A stretch of 19,767 nt of DNA, taken from contig CADDYT010000119.1 in assembly GCA_902810755.1 (NCBI GenBank), positions 1 to 19,767 of the forward strand, given 5' to 3'. The notes under the pieces were generated by a model. That model ran no database searches. It saw only the letters and a list, made by a program, of their open reading frames with translations, and had not been told where the DNA came from. Position numbers and translations under genes: made by a program. The stretch is from Chloroflexota bacterium. Lineage in GTDB: Bacteria > Chloroflexota > Ktedonobacteria > Ktedonobacterales > Ktedonobacteraceae. Positions 7,173 to 15,122 of the stretch are shown here, one piece after another. Each line of letters opens with the position of its first letter. Position 1 is the stretch's first letter.

Positions 7173-7520
7173 GTGGACCAAAAGTGGCAACAGATGAGTG
7201 AGCAGATTCTGACGGATATCCAGGAATGGAGGCGCAGCCATCCGCAAGCGACCTTGCGGGAAATTGAAGAGGAAGTCCATAGCCGCTTGAGTCGGCTGGA
7301 AGCCCAACTGATCCAGGACGCCGCCCAGCAAAGCGAACAGGCAGACTGGAGCGGGAAAGCGGCAGAGCAGCGTCCAACCTGTCCGGTCTGTGGAACGGCG
7401 TTACAGGCCAGAGGCAAGCGCACGCGGCGCTTGCAAGCAGCAGGAGGGCAAGAGATTAGCCTGACGAGAAGCTATGGAACCTGTCCCAGTTGTGGGACGG
7501 GGCTTTTTCCCCCTCGATGA
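7173..7520 (+). CDS. ISKra4-like transposase, N-terminal frame (ORF A)
   Basis: ORF A has 115 aa from a GTG at 7173, with AAGGAGG at 7157-7163, 9 nt upstream. It holds a helical N-terminus with a leucine- and glutamate-rich coil (about 25-50) and two Cys pairs, CPVCG (70-74) and CPSCG (104-108), forming the zinc ribbon that precedes the catalytic domain in this family. It stops at TGA 7518-7520, a few codons after the T5C5 run at 7504-7513. The catalytic part continues in the +1 frame. Skipping one C gives the family-like junction LFPLDEQLALPAG and a joined product of about 514 aa. Confidence 0.8.
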   Translation: MDQKWQQMSEQILTDIQEWRRSHPQATLREIEEEVHSRLSRLEAQLIQDAAQQSEQADWSGKAAEQRPTCPVCGTALQARGKRTRRLQAAGGQEISLTRSYGTCPSCGTGLFPPR

Positions 7521-8718
7521 GCAATTGGCCCTTCCCGCAGGCAGCAGTTTAACCCCGCGCCAGCAGGAGCATCTGGTGCATCTGTCCAGTTGGATGCCCT
7601 TTGAGCGAGCCGCCAGCATGTTGCATTGCCTGCTAGGAGTGCAGGTCAGTGAAGCGACGACGCGCCGACAAAGCGAGCAAGCCGGAGCGCTGGCCCTGGC
7701 CGTCCAAACGCAGCAAGCTAAAGCTCCAAGCGAGGACCCCCCCAAGCCAGAGGCTCGCTTGGCTGTGAGTGCCGATGGAGCCTATGTGCCTCTGCTCAAA
7801 GGGGCCTGGGCGCACCTGCGCCCAGGAGCCATTGGCGAGGTGGCAGCCGAAGGCCAGAGCCAGGGGGAACCAGAGGTCCATGTGCATCAGCTCTCCTATT
7901 TCTCCCGCATGAGCGATGCCGAGACGTTTGCCGATCTGGCAGAAGTGGAGATGGGCCGACGGGGAGTCAGCCAGGCCCAGGAGGTGGCAGCCGTGACCGA
8001 TGGGGCCGAGTGGTTGCAAGGGTTGCTGGATCTGCATTGTCCTGATGCCGTGCGCATTCTCGATTTTGCCCATGCAGCTGAGCATCTCTCGGCGTTGCTC
8101 CAGGCCTTGCAGCAGGCCGGGATGAAGTTGCCCACGGACCTGCTGCCGCGGCTGGTACATCGGCTCAAGCATCGGGGACCCGCTCTGTTGCTGTACCTGT
8201 TAGCACGCCTTCCCTCTCATCTCCAAGAGCAGGATGGCATCCGTGAACACGTGGGCTATTTCCGCAAACGGGCGGCCTTGATGCAGTACCCACAGTATCG
8301 TGAGCAGGGATGGCCCATTGGCTCAGGCATGGTAGAAAGTGCCAACAAACTTGTGGTCGAGGCTCGGCTCAAAGGAGCAGGCATGCATTGGCAAGAAAAC
8401 CATGTCAATCCCATGCTCACCTTACGCAACGCCGTCTGCAATGAGCGCTGGCAAGAAAGCTGGCAGCAGATCACCAGCGAAAAGCAGCGTCAACGGCTGC
8501 TGCAACGCCAGGAACGGGCCACAACTCGCTGGCAGCAGAGGGTCGGCTCGCTGCTGCTCTTGCTGCTTCGCTTGCGCCCGGCTGTCCCCAAACCGGCGGC
8601 GACCTCCTCTCCTGCCCTCAAGTCGAGGGCGACCTTGCCTGGCTCCTCGCGCCCTTCCCCTGCTCATCCCTGGAAAAAGGCGCTTGTTTGCCGCCCAAAG
8701 CCACTTGCAAAAAATTGA
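7474..8718 (+). CDS. ISKra4-like transposase, catalytic frame (ORF B)
   Basis: ORF B is open from 7474 to a TGA at 8716-8718 that lies inside the right terminal repeat. The first dozen residues before FPLDEQ are probably not natural; the real protein is expected to enter this frame near 7513 from ORF A. The acidic triad can be placed at D101 (SADGAYV), D176 (VTDGAEW) and E288 (GSGMVESAN), in the DDE order. The insertion between the second D and E contains DFAHAAEHLSALL, as expected for ISKra4-like enzymes. The protein would cut and join the IS ends on DNA. If the frame change is not programmed but a one-base insertion in the C run, the element is dead on its own. Confidence 0.85.
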   Translation: MEPVPVVGRGFFPLDEQLALPAGSSLTPRQQEHLVHLSSWMPFERAASMLHCLLGVQVSEATTRRQSEQAGALALAVQTQQAKAPSEDPPKPEARLAVSADGAYVPLLKGAWAHLRPGAIGEVAAEGQSQGEPEVHVHQLSYFSRMSDAETFADLAEVEMGRRGVSQAQEVAAVTDGAEWLQGLLDLHCPDAVRILDFAHAAEHLSALLQALQQAGMKLPTDLLPRLVHRLKHRGPALLLYLLARLPSHLQEQDGIREHVGYFRKRAALMQYPQYREQGWPIGSGMVESANKLVVEARLKGAGMHWQENHVNPMLTLRNAVCNERWQESWQQITSEKQRQRLLQRQERATTRWQQRVGSLLLLLLRLRPAVPKPAATSSPALKSRATLPGSSRPSPAHPWKKALVCRPKPLAKN

Positions 8719-8727
8719 CGCTCACCC
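8706..8727 (-). repeat. Right terminal inverted repeat of the IS
   Basis: This repeat pairs with 7075-7096 at 21 of 22 positions. The transposase stop codon (TGA 8716-8718) is within it, so the coding region runs to the very end of the element. Confidence 0.9.
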
Positions 8728-9363
8728 GCAGCAGTGGCGGCACAACTCCCCACGGCATCCGATCCCATCTCTGGCCTGCCATCGGCTTTACCGGCCTGGT
8801 TTCTGGCTCCCTACCTGCTGGTGTTCTTCTTCAACCTGCTGGCGGTCAACGCCATCGACCTGTACGCGTCCGGCCTGACCTTGCAGACCATTGGCCTGAA
8901 GGTCAAACGCTGGGTGGCGACCTTCATCGACATGGTCATCTGTACCGTGCTGGCGGCCATCGCCATCTTCAACTCCGATTTCAACACGCTCTACGGCCAG
9001 TTTCTCTCGCTGCTCATCATCTTCCTGGCTCCCTGGTGCGCCATCTATCTCACCGATGCCTGGCTGCGCCGCAACCGCTATAACCCGGAAGGTCTGCTGG
9101 CCCGTCTCGGTGGTCCCTACTGGTATCAGGGCGGCATTAACCCTGCAGGCCTGATCGCCATGATCGGCGGCATGATTGCTGCCGCCCTCTGGCTCAACTC
9201 GACGCTGCTGCAAGGGCCGCTCTCCCGGCTCTTCGGGGATTCCGATCTGAGCGTCTTCACCGGCTTCATCGTCGCCGGTGTGTTGTACCTCCTGCTGGCC
9301 CGCGCACTCGTTCCCTCGGTCAGCCCGACAGGGGAAGAAGTGCAGCCAGCCAGCAAGTCGTGA
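8728..9363 (+). pseudogene. NCS1-family nucleobase/cation permease, C-terminal half only
   Basis: The frame begins directly at the IS border and encodes about 211 residues matching the last third to half of an NCS1 (cytosine/purine/allantoin/hydantoin) transporter, normally about 450-500 aa with 12 helices. Five membrane helices remain, including AWFLAPYLLVFFFNLLAV and IIFLAPWCAIYLTDAWLRR, with the marker sequences AIDLYASGLTLQTIGLKVKR and PYWYQGGINPAG. The substrate- and sodium-binding helices 1 and 6 are missing. A GTG at 8734 could start a 209-aa product but has no ribosome binding site because the IS end lies there. The missing front half is not found on the other side of the IS. The following CoA ligase gene starts 11 bp after its stop. 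Confidence 0.8.
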
Positions 9364-9374
9364 GAGGTGGGAGG

Positions 9375-10711
9375 ATGGAGCGAGTCTACTGGAATGAAAC
9401 CATAGAAACCATTCAGCCAGCAGCGCTGCGCCGCCTGGAGAACGAGGCCCTGCAGACTCAACTTGACTATGTCTGGTCCTCTTCTCCCTTCTATCAGGCG
9501 AAATTTGCCCGGGTATCAGGCGCGAGGCTATCAAGGACGTGGCCGATCTGCCGCTGCTCCCTTTCACGGAGCAGGACGAATGCCGCAGTAGCCGACAGGA
9601 GCATCCTCCCTTCGGCAGCTATCTGGCCTGTCCACCAGAGCAGCTCATGCGGGCTCACAAAACCTCTGGCACGACGGGCCGGGCGCTCTATGTGGCCCTC
9701 ACTCGCGGAGATCGTAGTCACATGAATGAATGCGCGGCTCGCTGTTTCTGGTCGGCTGGACTGCGTCCAGGCGATACGGTGGTTCACTGTCTCAATTATC
9801 GCCTCTGGGTGGGCGGCTACTCCGACCATGAGAACCTGGAGACCACCGGCGCGACCGTTGTCCCTTTCGGGGTGGGCCGGACCGCCTCCCTGATCCAGAC
9901 GATTCGCGAGCTTGGGATCAATGCCATCAGCGCCACGCCCTCCTATATGCTGCCTCTGGCCGAGGCGGCGCTGGCTCAAGGCATCAACCCGAGTGATCTC
10001 GGCCTGCGCAAGGGCTTCTTCGGGGCTGAGCCGGGCATCAGTGAGGAAGGGGTGAGGACACGGATGGAAGAGACCTGGGGCATGCGCGCCATGGATGCCA
10101 ATTTCGGCATGGCGGATGTGCTCAGTATTATGGGGGCGGAATGCGAGTACCGCCAGGGGTTGCACTTCCTGGCACAGGGAGCCGTGTTCGTGGAGTTGAT
10201 CGATCCCGATAGCGGCACGCCGCTTCCCTTCACTGAAGGGGCTGAGGGCGAACTGGTCTACACCCACCTGCACAAGGAAGCTCAACCTCTGGTGCGCTAT
10301 CGCGCTCGCGATGTGGTACGCATCCTGGGAACGGGACCGTGTGCCTGCGGGCGAACCGGTTTTCGTTTCCGGGTGCTGGGACGCAGCGATGATATGTTGC
10401 ATGTCCGTGGCGTCAATGTCTTTCCTACGGTGGTAGCCAATACGCTAGCCCACTTCTCCCGGCAGCTTTCCGGCGAGTTCCAGCTCGTGGTTGACCACCC
10501 TCCCCCTCATCAGTACCTGCGGCTGCGGGTGGAACTGGTGCAGGGTCTGACAGCCGAGCAGGTGCCAGAGCTGCCACAGCAGATCAGGGAACTCTTGAGC
10601 CAGCACCTCAACTTCCGTGCCGAGCCGGAATTGCTTGCCTATGGAAGCCTGCCGCGTAGTGAACAGAAAGCGCGACGAGTCATCAGGACGTACCAGCAAC
10701 CAGGCGGGTAA
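9375..10711 (+). pseudogene. PaaK-like acyl-CoA ligase (AMP-forming), broken by a frameshift near 9510
   Basis: Translation should start at the ATG at 9375, behind GAGGTGGG. The first 45 residues (MERVYWNETIETI to SSPFYQAKFA) are in one frame; the rest, from GIRREAIKDVADLP to the stop at 10709-10711, is in another. The switch falls between GCC 9507-9509 and GGT 9512-9514, where two bases stand in place of whole codons, as by a 4-bp deletion or 2-bp insertion. The main body has the P-loop TSGTTGRAL, the FGAEPG motif, YRARDVVRIL, the Cys cluster CACGRTG and the hinge GRSDDMLHVRGVNVFP of phenylacetate-CoA ligases. Such enzymes activate aryl or other acids with ATP and CoA. A GTG at 9539 could give a 390-aa product lacking the N-terminal helix. 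A sequencing error is possible. Confidence 0.75.
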
Positions 10712-10752
10712 GAGTCCTTATCTAGGAGAGCAAAACCAGCAAGGAGTTTGCC

Positions 10753-11535
10753 ATGAGTACACAGCCACCAGTCCTCTCAACGGTGACGAATAAAGTGGCC
10801 TACGTGGTGATGAACCGACCAGAGGCGATGAATGCCATGAGCCGGGGCATGATTACACATCTGCGCCAGGCGTTGGAACAGGCCCAGAGCGACCCAAACG
10901 TCTCGCTCATTGTCCTCTCTGGCGCAGGGAACAACTTCTGTGCAGGCGATGATCTCAAGGAGGCGGAACAGCAGAGTGCCGATGCCTTTCTGTCCTTGAT
11001 TCTCGATCTGCAACGGATCACCCGCTTGCTCCTGTTGGGCGAGAAACCAACTATTGCCACCATGGATGGCTATGCTGTAGGTGGAGGTTTCGAGCTGGCT
11101 CTGGCTTGCGACTTTCGTGTCGCCAGCAGCCGTGTGCGCATGGGCTGTGTGGAAGCACGGGTGGGCATGGTCATCACCGGCGGCACCTCGGTGCTGTTGC
11201 CCCTGCTGGTCGGGCAGGCCCAGGCGCGAGAGATTGTTCTGCTGGCCAATATCTTTGATGCCACTGCTGCTCAACAGATGGGTTTACTGCACCGTCTCGT
11301 CGAGCCGCAACGGCTTGAACAGGAGGTACAGGCTTTGAGCGAGACTCTGCTCAGTCGCGCGCCCCTCTCGCTCTTTGAGAGCAAACGATTGCTCAATCGC
11401 CCATTAGAGACCGAACTGGAGCGGGCTTTCCAGAACGAGATCGAGGCCATTATGCGTTGTTTTGTGACGGAAGATGCCCATGAAGCGACAGTAGCTTTCC
11501 GCGAAAAACGCCCTGCCGTCTTTAAGGGCATGTAG
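10753..11535 (+). CDS. Enoyl-CoA hydratase/isomerase family protein (crotonase fold)
   Basis: The protein is 260 aa; ATG at 10753 with AAGGAG 6 nt upstream. Crotonase features are in order: LNRP-like VVMNRPEAMNAMS, the CoA/oxyanion loop NNFCAGDDL, the second oxyanion element GYAVGGGFELALACDFR, and the two positions that carry catalytic Glu in true hydratases, both Glu here (CVEARVG and AREIVL). Hydration of an enoyl-CoA is therefore plausible, but isomerases and related enzymes share this frame. It lies 41 bp after the CoA ligase gene on the same strand, and the pair suggests activation of an acid to its CoA ester followed by beta-oxidation-like chemistry. The C-terminal FREKRPAVFKGM is the standard end of the family. 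Confidence 0.87.
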   Translation: MSTQPPVLSTVTNKVAYVVMNRPEAMNAMSRGMITHLRQALEQAQSDPNVSLIVLSGAGNNFCAGDDLKEAEQQSADAFLSLILDLQRITRLLLLGEKPTIATMDGYAVGGGFELALACDFRVASSRVRMGCVEARVGMVITGGTSVLLPLLVGQAQAREIVLLANIFDATAAQQMGLLHRLVEPQRLEQEVQALSETLLSRAPLSLFESKRLLNRPLETELERAFQNEIEAIMRCFVTEDAHEATVAFREKRPAVFKGM

Positions 11536-11892
11536 CTGGCGCTTCGAGAGGCGGCGTCGCAGGCATTTCTTCCACCCTGCCCTTGCGCTTTTTTGGAGGG
11601 TTGCTGGCAGGAAAATCTCACTGCCGATGGGTTGAAACGCTGGCGCAAAAAGCTTGACGCTCATGCAAACGCTGTGCTACCCTACGGCAAGGAGAGAGGC
11701 CACCTTCCCCGAACAAACTGGCTGGTGAGCGTCGTTCTCCCGTTACGAGAAGGAAGTGGTTGCCGCCAGCACCTGGATCGCGTCGGCACAGCAGCCGCAG
11801 AGGAACGAACGGCTTCATGCGCTGACTGCTCGTACTCTTCTGTTCGTTTTGAGTTAGCCCGCTCTGGTGGCTGACTGAGAGGAGATACCATC
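11536..11892 (+). other. Leader region before the amidohydrolase gene; no supported gene
   Basis: This 357-bp gap has no recognisable coding region. It contains a possible promoter (11654-11683), leaving a leader of roughly 200 nt. Two weak stems are visible: TTCTC 11735-11739 with GAGAA 11747-11751, and AACGAAC 11804-11810 with GTTCGTT 11842-11848. They match no riboswitch or T-box that I recognise. Confidence 0.5.
11654..11683 (+). promoter_or_regulatory. Possible sigma-70 promoter for the amidohydrolase-nitrilase unit
   Basis: TTGACG (11654-11659) and TACCCT (11678-11683) are 18 nt apart. The -35 is good and the -10 weak. It is the best candidate between the crotonase and amidohydrolase genes. 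Confidence 0.35.
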
Positions 11893-13593
11893 ATGAACCA
11901 GAACCGGTTCCCTTCCACATCATATCATGCTGCCCGTCTGGCTGACCTGCTAATCCGTGCAGGAGCCATATACTCCATGGCTCACGGTGGAGCGGTCTAT
12001 CAAGCTCTCGCTCTCCGAGATGAATGGATCGTGGCGGTCTCGCCGGACCCGCATGGTCTGGATGGGTTGATCAGCGCCGATACGCACGTCCTTGATGTCC
12101 CGGAACTGACCATTCTGCCAGCGTTCGAGGATACCCATAACCATCTCATGCTGGCGGCACAGAATATGGGCCTGGTTCCTGTTGACCAGGCCCATACCCT
12201 TGCCGAGTTTATCGACCTGATCAGACAACGTGCGCTCCAGACCCCCAAAGGTGCCTGGGTTCAAACGTCTGCTGCCTGGCATGAGGTCAACCTGGCAGAG
12301 GGACGCCTGCCGACGGCCCCTGAACTCGACGAGGCGACGCGGGACCATCCGGTGCTGGTCAGGCGCGGCGGGCATGTCGTGGTTGCCAACTCCCCGGCGC
12401 TCACGCTCGCAGGTATTACACGGGAGACGCCCGACCCGCCGGGAGGGACCATCCTGCGTTTCCCCGATGGCACGCCAACCGGTGTCCTCATTGAGCCCCC
12501 GGCTTACGCTCCCGTCATTGCACTGGTACCAGCCATGACGCCTGAACAGATGATGGAGGGCTTGCAGCTGGCCTGCCGGGAGTACAACGCCTACGGCATT
12601 GGAGCCGTGCGTGATCCGATGGTGATGCGGGATCAGATCGCGGTCTACCAGGCGCTGTGGGAACAGGGGGAGCTGACCGTTCGCAGTAGACTCATGCTCG
12701 CGCCACTTGCGGACACGCTTGCAGAAAGGATGGCGATCATCGAGGGCCTTGGAGTACACAGTGGCTTTGGAGATGACTTCCTCAAGCTCTGGGGACTCAA
12801 GTTCATCCTGGACGGTGGAGCGGAGGGAGGGGCGCTCGACGAACCGTATGTGAACCAGCCAGGCTACCGGGGACATCTGCTCTGGAACCCTGACGACCTC
12901 TTTACTCTGACCAACTTCGCGGTGCGCCGGGGTTGGAAGATCGGCACCCATGCCATCGGGGATCGTGCGGTGCGCACGCTGTTGGATGTGTACGAGCAGG
13001 TCATCAGAGAGAATCCTGGTCTCAAACCCGGTACGCTGGTGATTGAGCATGGGTTCCTGGCAGATGCCGGGCAGCGAGCGCGCGCTATCCGGCTCGGCAT
13101 TGCCGTGACGGTCCAGCATCCGCTGCTCTACACCCTGGGGTCGGTGCTGCTGGAAGGATGGGGCAGGGAGCGCACCCGTGAGATCATGCCTGTGCGAGCC
13201 TGGCTGCAAGAAGGAGCCTCACTCTCCGCCGGGAGCGACCACCCGGTCAGCTCGTTCAATCCGCTGCTCTCGATGTGGGGCATGGTGACCAGGGGCACGT
13301 TAAAAGCTGGCATTCAGGGACCCGAGTATGCCATCGACCAGTATACGGCGGTGCAACTGTACACGGCTGCCGGAGCGCAGCTCAACGGTGAGAGCCATCG
13401 GCGTGGCACCCTCGAGCCGGGAAAGCTCGCTGACCTCGTGGCTTTTCGGTCGAACCCGATCACCTGCCCGATCGACGACCTTCCGCAGCTGCGGCCCGTT
13501 TTCACGATGGTCGGCGGGCGAGCCGTCTATGATCCAGAGGACCTGATCGGGAAGGCGATGGGAGAAAAACAGGGTGACCAGAATCTCCAATGA
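11893..13593 (+). CDS. Amidohydrolase family 3 protein (YtcJ-like)
   Basis: The product is 566 aa from the ATG at 11893, preceded by GAGAGGAGA. It has the two-part layout of metal-dependent amidohydrolases: a beta-sandwich at both ends (early LADLLIRAGAIYSM, late KLADLVAFRSNP) around a TIM barrel. Metal-site candidates are H82 and H84 (DTHNH), K303 (LWGLKFILDGGAEGG), H353 (GTHAIGDRA), H386 (IEHGFL) and D449 (AGSDHP). YtcJ-type enzymes are usually cytoplasmic hydrolases of amide or related C-N bonds with poorly known substrates; no signal peptide is seen here. It is 78 bp ahead of the nitrilase gene, so the two likely share a transcript and may act in sequence on a nitrogen compound. Confidence 0.87.
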   Translation: MNQNRFPSTSYHAARLADLLIRAGAIYSMAHGGAVYQALALRDEWIVAVSPDPHGLDGLISADTHVLDVPELTILPAFEDTHNHLMLAAQNMGLVPVDQAHTLAEFIDLIRQRALQTPKGAWVQTSAAWHEVNLAEGRLPTAPELDEATRDHPVLVRRGGHVVVANSPALTLAGITRETPDPPGGTILRFPDGTPTGVLIEPPAYAPVIALVPAMTPEQMMEGLQLACREYNAYGIGAVRDPMVMRDQIAVYQALWEQGELTVRSRLMLAPLADTLAERMAIIEGLGVHSGFGDDFLKLWGLKFILDGGAEGGALDEPYVNQPGYRGHLLWNPDDLFTLTNFAVRRGWKIGTHAIGDRAVRTLLDVYEQVIRENPGLKPGTLVIEHGFLADAGQRARAIRLGIAVTVQHPLLYTLGSVLLEGWGRERTREIMPVRAWLQEGASLSAGSDHPVSSFNPLLSMWGMVTRGTLKAGIQGPEYAIDQYTAVQLYTAAGAQLNGESHRRGTLEPGKLADLVAFRSNPITCPIDDLPQLRPVFTMVGGRAVYDPEDLIGKAMGEKQGDQNLQ

Positions 13594-13671
13594 GCTGGGC
13601 GGCAAGAAGCTCATTGCCCGGACAAAAGAACAGACGCTTCAAGCGACAACGAAGAGCAGGAGAAAGAAGGA

Positions 13672-14616
13672 GTGACAACACAGCGACAAAGTGTTCGCGC
13701 TGCCGTCGTGCAGGCGGCTCCGGTTGCCTTTGACCGCGAGCGCACGCTGGAGAAGGTTCGGTGCCTGACCGCAGAGGCGGCCAGCCAGGGAGCGCAACTC
13801 GTGGTCTTCCCGGAAGCCTTTGTCTCGGCCTATCCCCGAGGACTGACGTTTGGAGCGGTGGTGGGCAATCGGACGACAGAGGGACGGGAGCAGTATCGTT
13901 GCTACTGGGACAGTGCGGTCGATGTCCCCGGCCCTGCGGTTGATGTCCTTGCCGGCATTGCACGGCAGCAGCAGGTCTATCTGGTCATTGGCGTGATCGA
14001 GCGAGATGGCGGGACGCTGTACTGCACGGTGCTGTTTTTCTCGTCTGAGGGACGCTATCTGGGCAAGCATCGCAAGCTCATGCCCACGGCTTCTGAGAGG
14101 CTGGTCTGGGGCTTCGGTGATGGCTCCACCCTTCCCGTTTTCGAGACCCCATTAGGGCGACTGGGAGCGGTCATCTGCTGGGAGAACTATATGCCTCTGC
14201 TGCGTATGACCATGTACGCCAAAGGCATTCAGCTCTACTGCGCCCCGACGGCTGATGGACGAGACAGCTGGCTTGCCACGATGCAACATATCGCGCTGGA
14301 AGGGCGCTGCTTCGTTCTCTCCTGCAATCAGTTTGCCCGGCGGCGTGATTATCCAAAGAACTACCAGACCCCCTTTGGAGATGACCCCGATGCGATCCTC
14401 TCGCGTGGAGGAAGTTGTATCGTCAATCCCCTGGGTCAGATCCTTGCAGGCCCCAACTTCAGTGAAGCGTGCATCCTGACGGCAGAGCTTGATCTGGCCG
14501 ACATTGCGCGAGGCAAATTCGATTTCGATGTGGTCGGCCATTATGCTCGACCCGATATCTTCTCGCTGCATGTCAATGAACACCCCCAATCTCCGGTCAT
14601 CCGCAACGAGGGCTGA
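13672..14616 (+). CDS. Nitrilase (carbon-nitrogen hydrolase, aliphatic/aryl nitrilase type)
   Basis: The protein is 314 aa, starting at a GTG at 13672; AGGAG lies about 9 nt upstream and the protein then starts with the usual first strand [10 protein letters not shown]. The catalytic triad is clear: E48 (VFPEAF), K135 (GKHRKLMPT) and C169 in ICWENYMPL. The CWENxMPL signature separates true nitrilases from amidases and ureidopropionases. Further family marks are [22 protein letters not shown] and [18 protein letters not shown]. The enzyme should convert a nitrile to its acid and ammonia in the cytoplasm, working as a spiral oligomer as known for the family. The substrate is not predictable, but its neighbours suggest a small or amino-substituted nitrile. 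Confidence 0.92.
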   Translation: MTTQRQSVRAAVVQAAPVAFDRERTLEKVRCLTAEAASQGAQLVVFPEAFVSAYPRGLTFGAVVGNRTTEGREQYRCYWDSAVDVPGPAVDVLAGIARQQQVYLVIGVIERDGGTLYCTVLFFSSEGRYLGKHRKLMPTASERLVWGFGDGSTLPVFETPLGRLGAVICWENYMPLLRMTMYAKGIQLYCAPTADGRDSWLATMQHIALEGRCFVLSCNQFARRRDYPKNYQTPFGDDPDAILSRGGSCIVNPLGQILAGPNFSEACILTAELDLADIARGKFDFDVVGHYARPDIFSLHVNEHPQSPVIRNEG

Positions 14617-14617
14617 G

Positions 14618-15091
14618 ATGAGAGCAGGAACCTGGGGTCGCCGGGGTGTCCGGCTGGCAGGTATGATTGGCGCGGTATGGCTCTTGCGCCTGCTCTGGGT
14701 ACAGTATGGGCAACAGTGTAAGGCCATTCGCCTCTTCAACAGGAGCGTTCTCAACCCCCTCACGCTCATCTTTGCCGGGCGAGCAGGCATACCCTACGCG
14801 ATCCTCTCCCACGTTGGTCGCCATTCCGGCAAAACCTATGCCACGCCTCTGTTGGTGCAACCGGTGGCGCAGGGCTGGATCATTCCCTTCACGTATGGCG
14901 AGGTGGCCGACTGGTACCGCAATATCGAGAAGGCTGGTCGATGCCGTATCCAGTGGCAAGGGAAAAGCTTTCTTGCCGGGAAGTCAGAGCGCGTGGATGC
15001 CACTCATGCTTTGCATCTGTTCCCACCTGCTCTGCGACTGGCGTTACGCATCGCCGGGATCAGGCAGTTTGTCCGACTGGCAAGGGCATGA
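14618..15091 (+). CDS. DUF385/Ddn-like deazaflavin (F420)-dependent oxidoreductase family protein
   Basis: The protein is 157 aa from the ATG at 14618, one base after the nitrilase stop (TGAGATG), so it is translationally close to it. The family core is seen as LNPLTLIFAGRAGIPYAILS, GRHSGKTYATPLLV (67-80) and the later GEVADWYRNIEKAG (94-107), matching the split-barrel proteins related to mycobacterial Ddn. These bind F420 or a similar flavin and reduce quinones or other acceptors. The first 35 residues contain a hydrophobic helix (about 12-27), which may attach it to the membrane. It ends 31 bp from the convergent aminotransferase-like gene. The link to the nitrilase by spacing suggests a redox step in the same pathway, though co-location may be chance. 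Confidence 0.78.
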   Translation: MRAGTWGRRGVRLAGMIGAVWLLRLLWVQYGQQCKAIRLFNRSVLNPLTLIFAGRAGIPYAILSHVGRHSGKTYATPLLVQPVAQGWIIPFTYGEVADWYRNIEKAGRCRIQWQGKSFLAGKSERVDATHALHLFPPALRLALRIAGIRQFVRLARA

Positions 15092-15122
15092 GCGGCCAGA
15101 GGTGAGACGCTGCCATGGACTG

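Larger units (their letters stand above)
7075..8727 (+). mobile_element. ISKra4-family-like insertion sequence, 1653 bp
   Basis: The element is bounded by inverted repeats at 7075-7096 and 8706-8727 and encodes a two-frame DDE transposase that fills the interior. The family call rests on the transposase: an N-terminal zinc-ribbon region, FPLDE just after it, SADGAYV, VTDGAEW with DFAHAAEHL, and GSGMVESANKLVVEARLKG. No direct repeat is visible at the borders (left flank ends GCCTGGT, right flank begins GCAGCAG). The left flank belongs to the LLM gene region and the right flank to a headless NCS1 permease gene, so the copy probably sits at a deletion or recombination joint, not at a simple insertion site. 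Confidence 0.85.

Noticed and set aside
7633..8172. 179-codon minus-strand frame inside the IS
   Set aside because: It is opposite the catalytic frame of the transposase, which has clear DDE motifs.
8788..9567. 259-codon minus-strand frame opposite the permease remnant
   Set aside because: Composition (runs of Asp, Gly, Gln, His) mirrors the hydrophobic codons of the permease on the other strand; no domain seen.
9494..10402. 302-codon minus-strand frame opposite the CoA ligase
   Set aside because: It is the antisense shadow of the PaaK-like gene; no motif or ribosome binding site supports it.
11576..11612. CCTGCC/GGCAGG pair around a T6 run after the crotonase gene
   Set aside because: The T run is inside the loop instead of after the stem, so it does not fit a terminator.
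11593..11874. 93-codon plus-strand frame in the leader before the amidohydrolase
   Set aside because: It runs across the likely promoter, has no convincing start signal and shows no domain.
11950..13209. 419-codon open frame on the minus strand
   Set aside because: It lies fully opposite the well-supported amidohydrolase, has no recognisable domain and an Arg/His-rich composition typical of an antisense shadow in GC-rich DNA.
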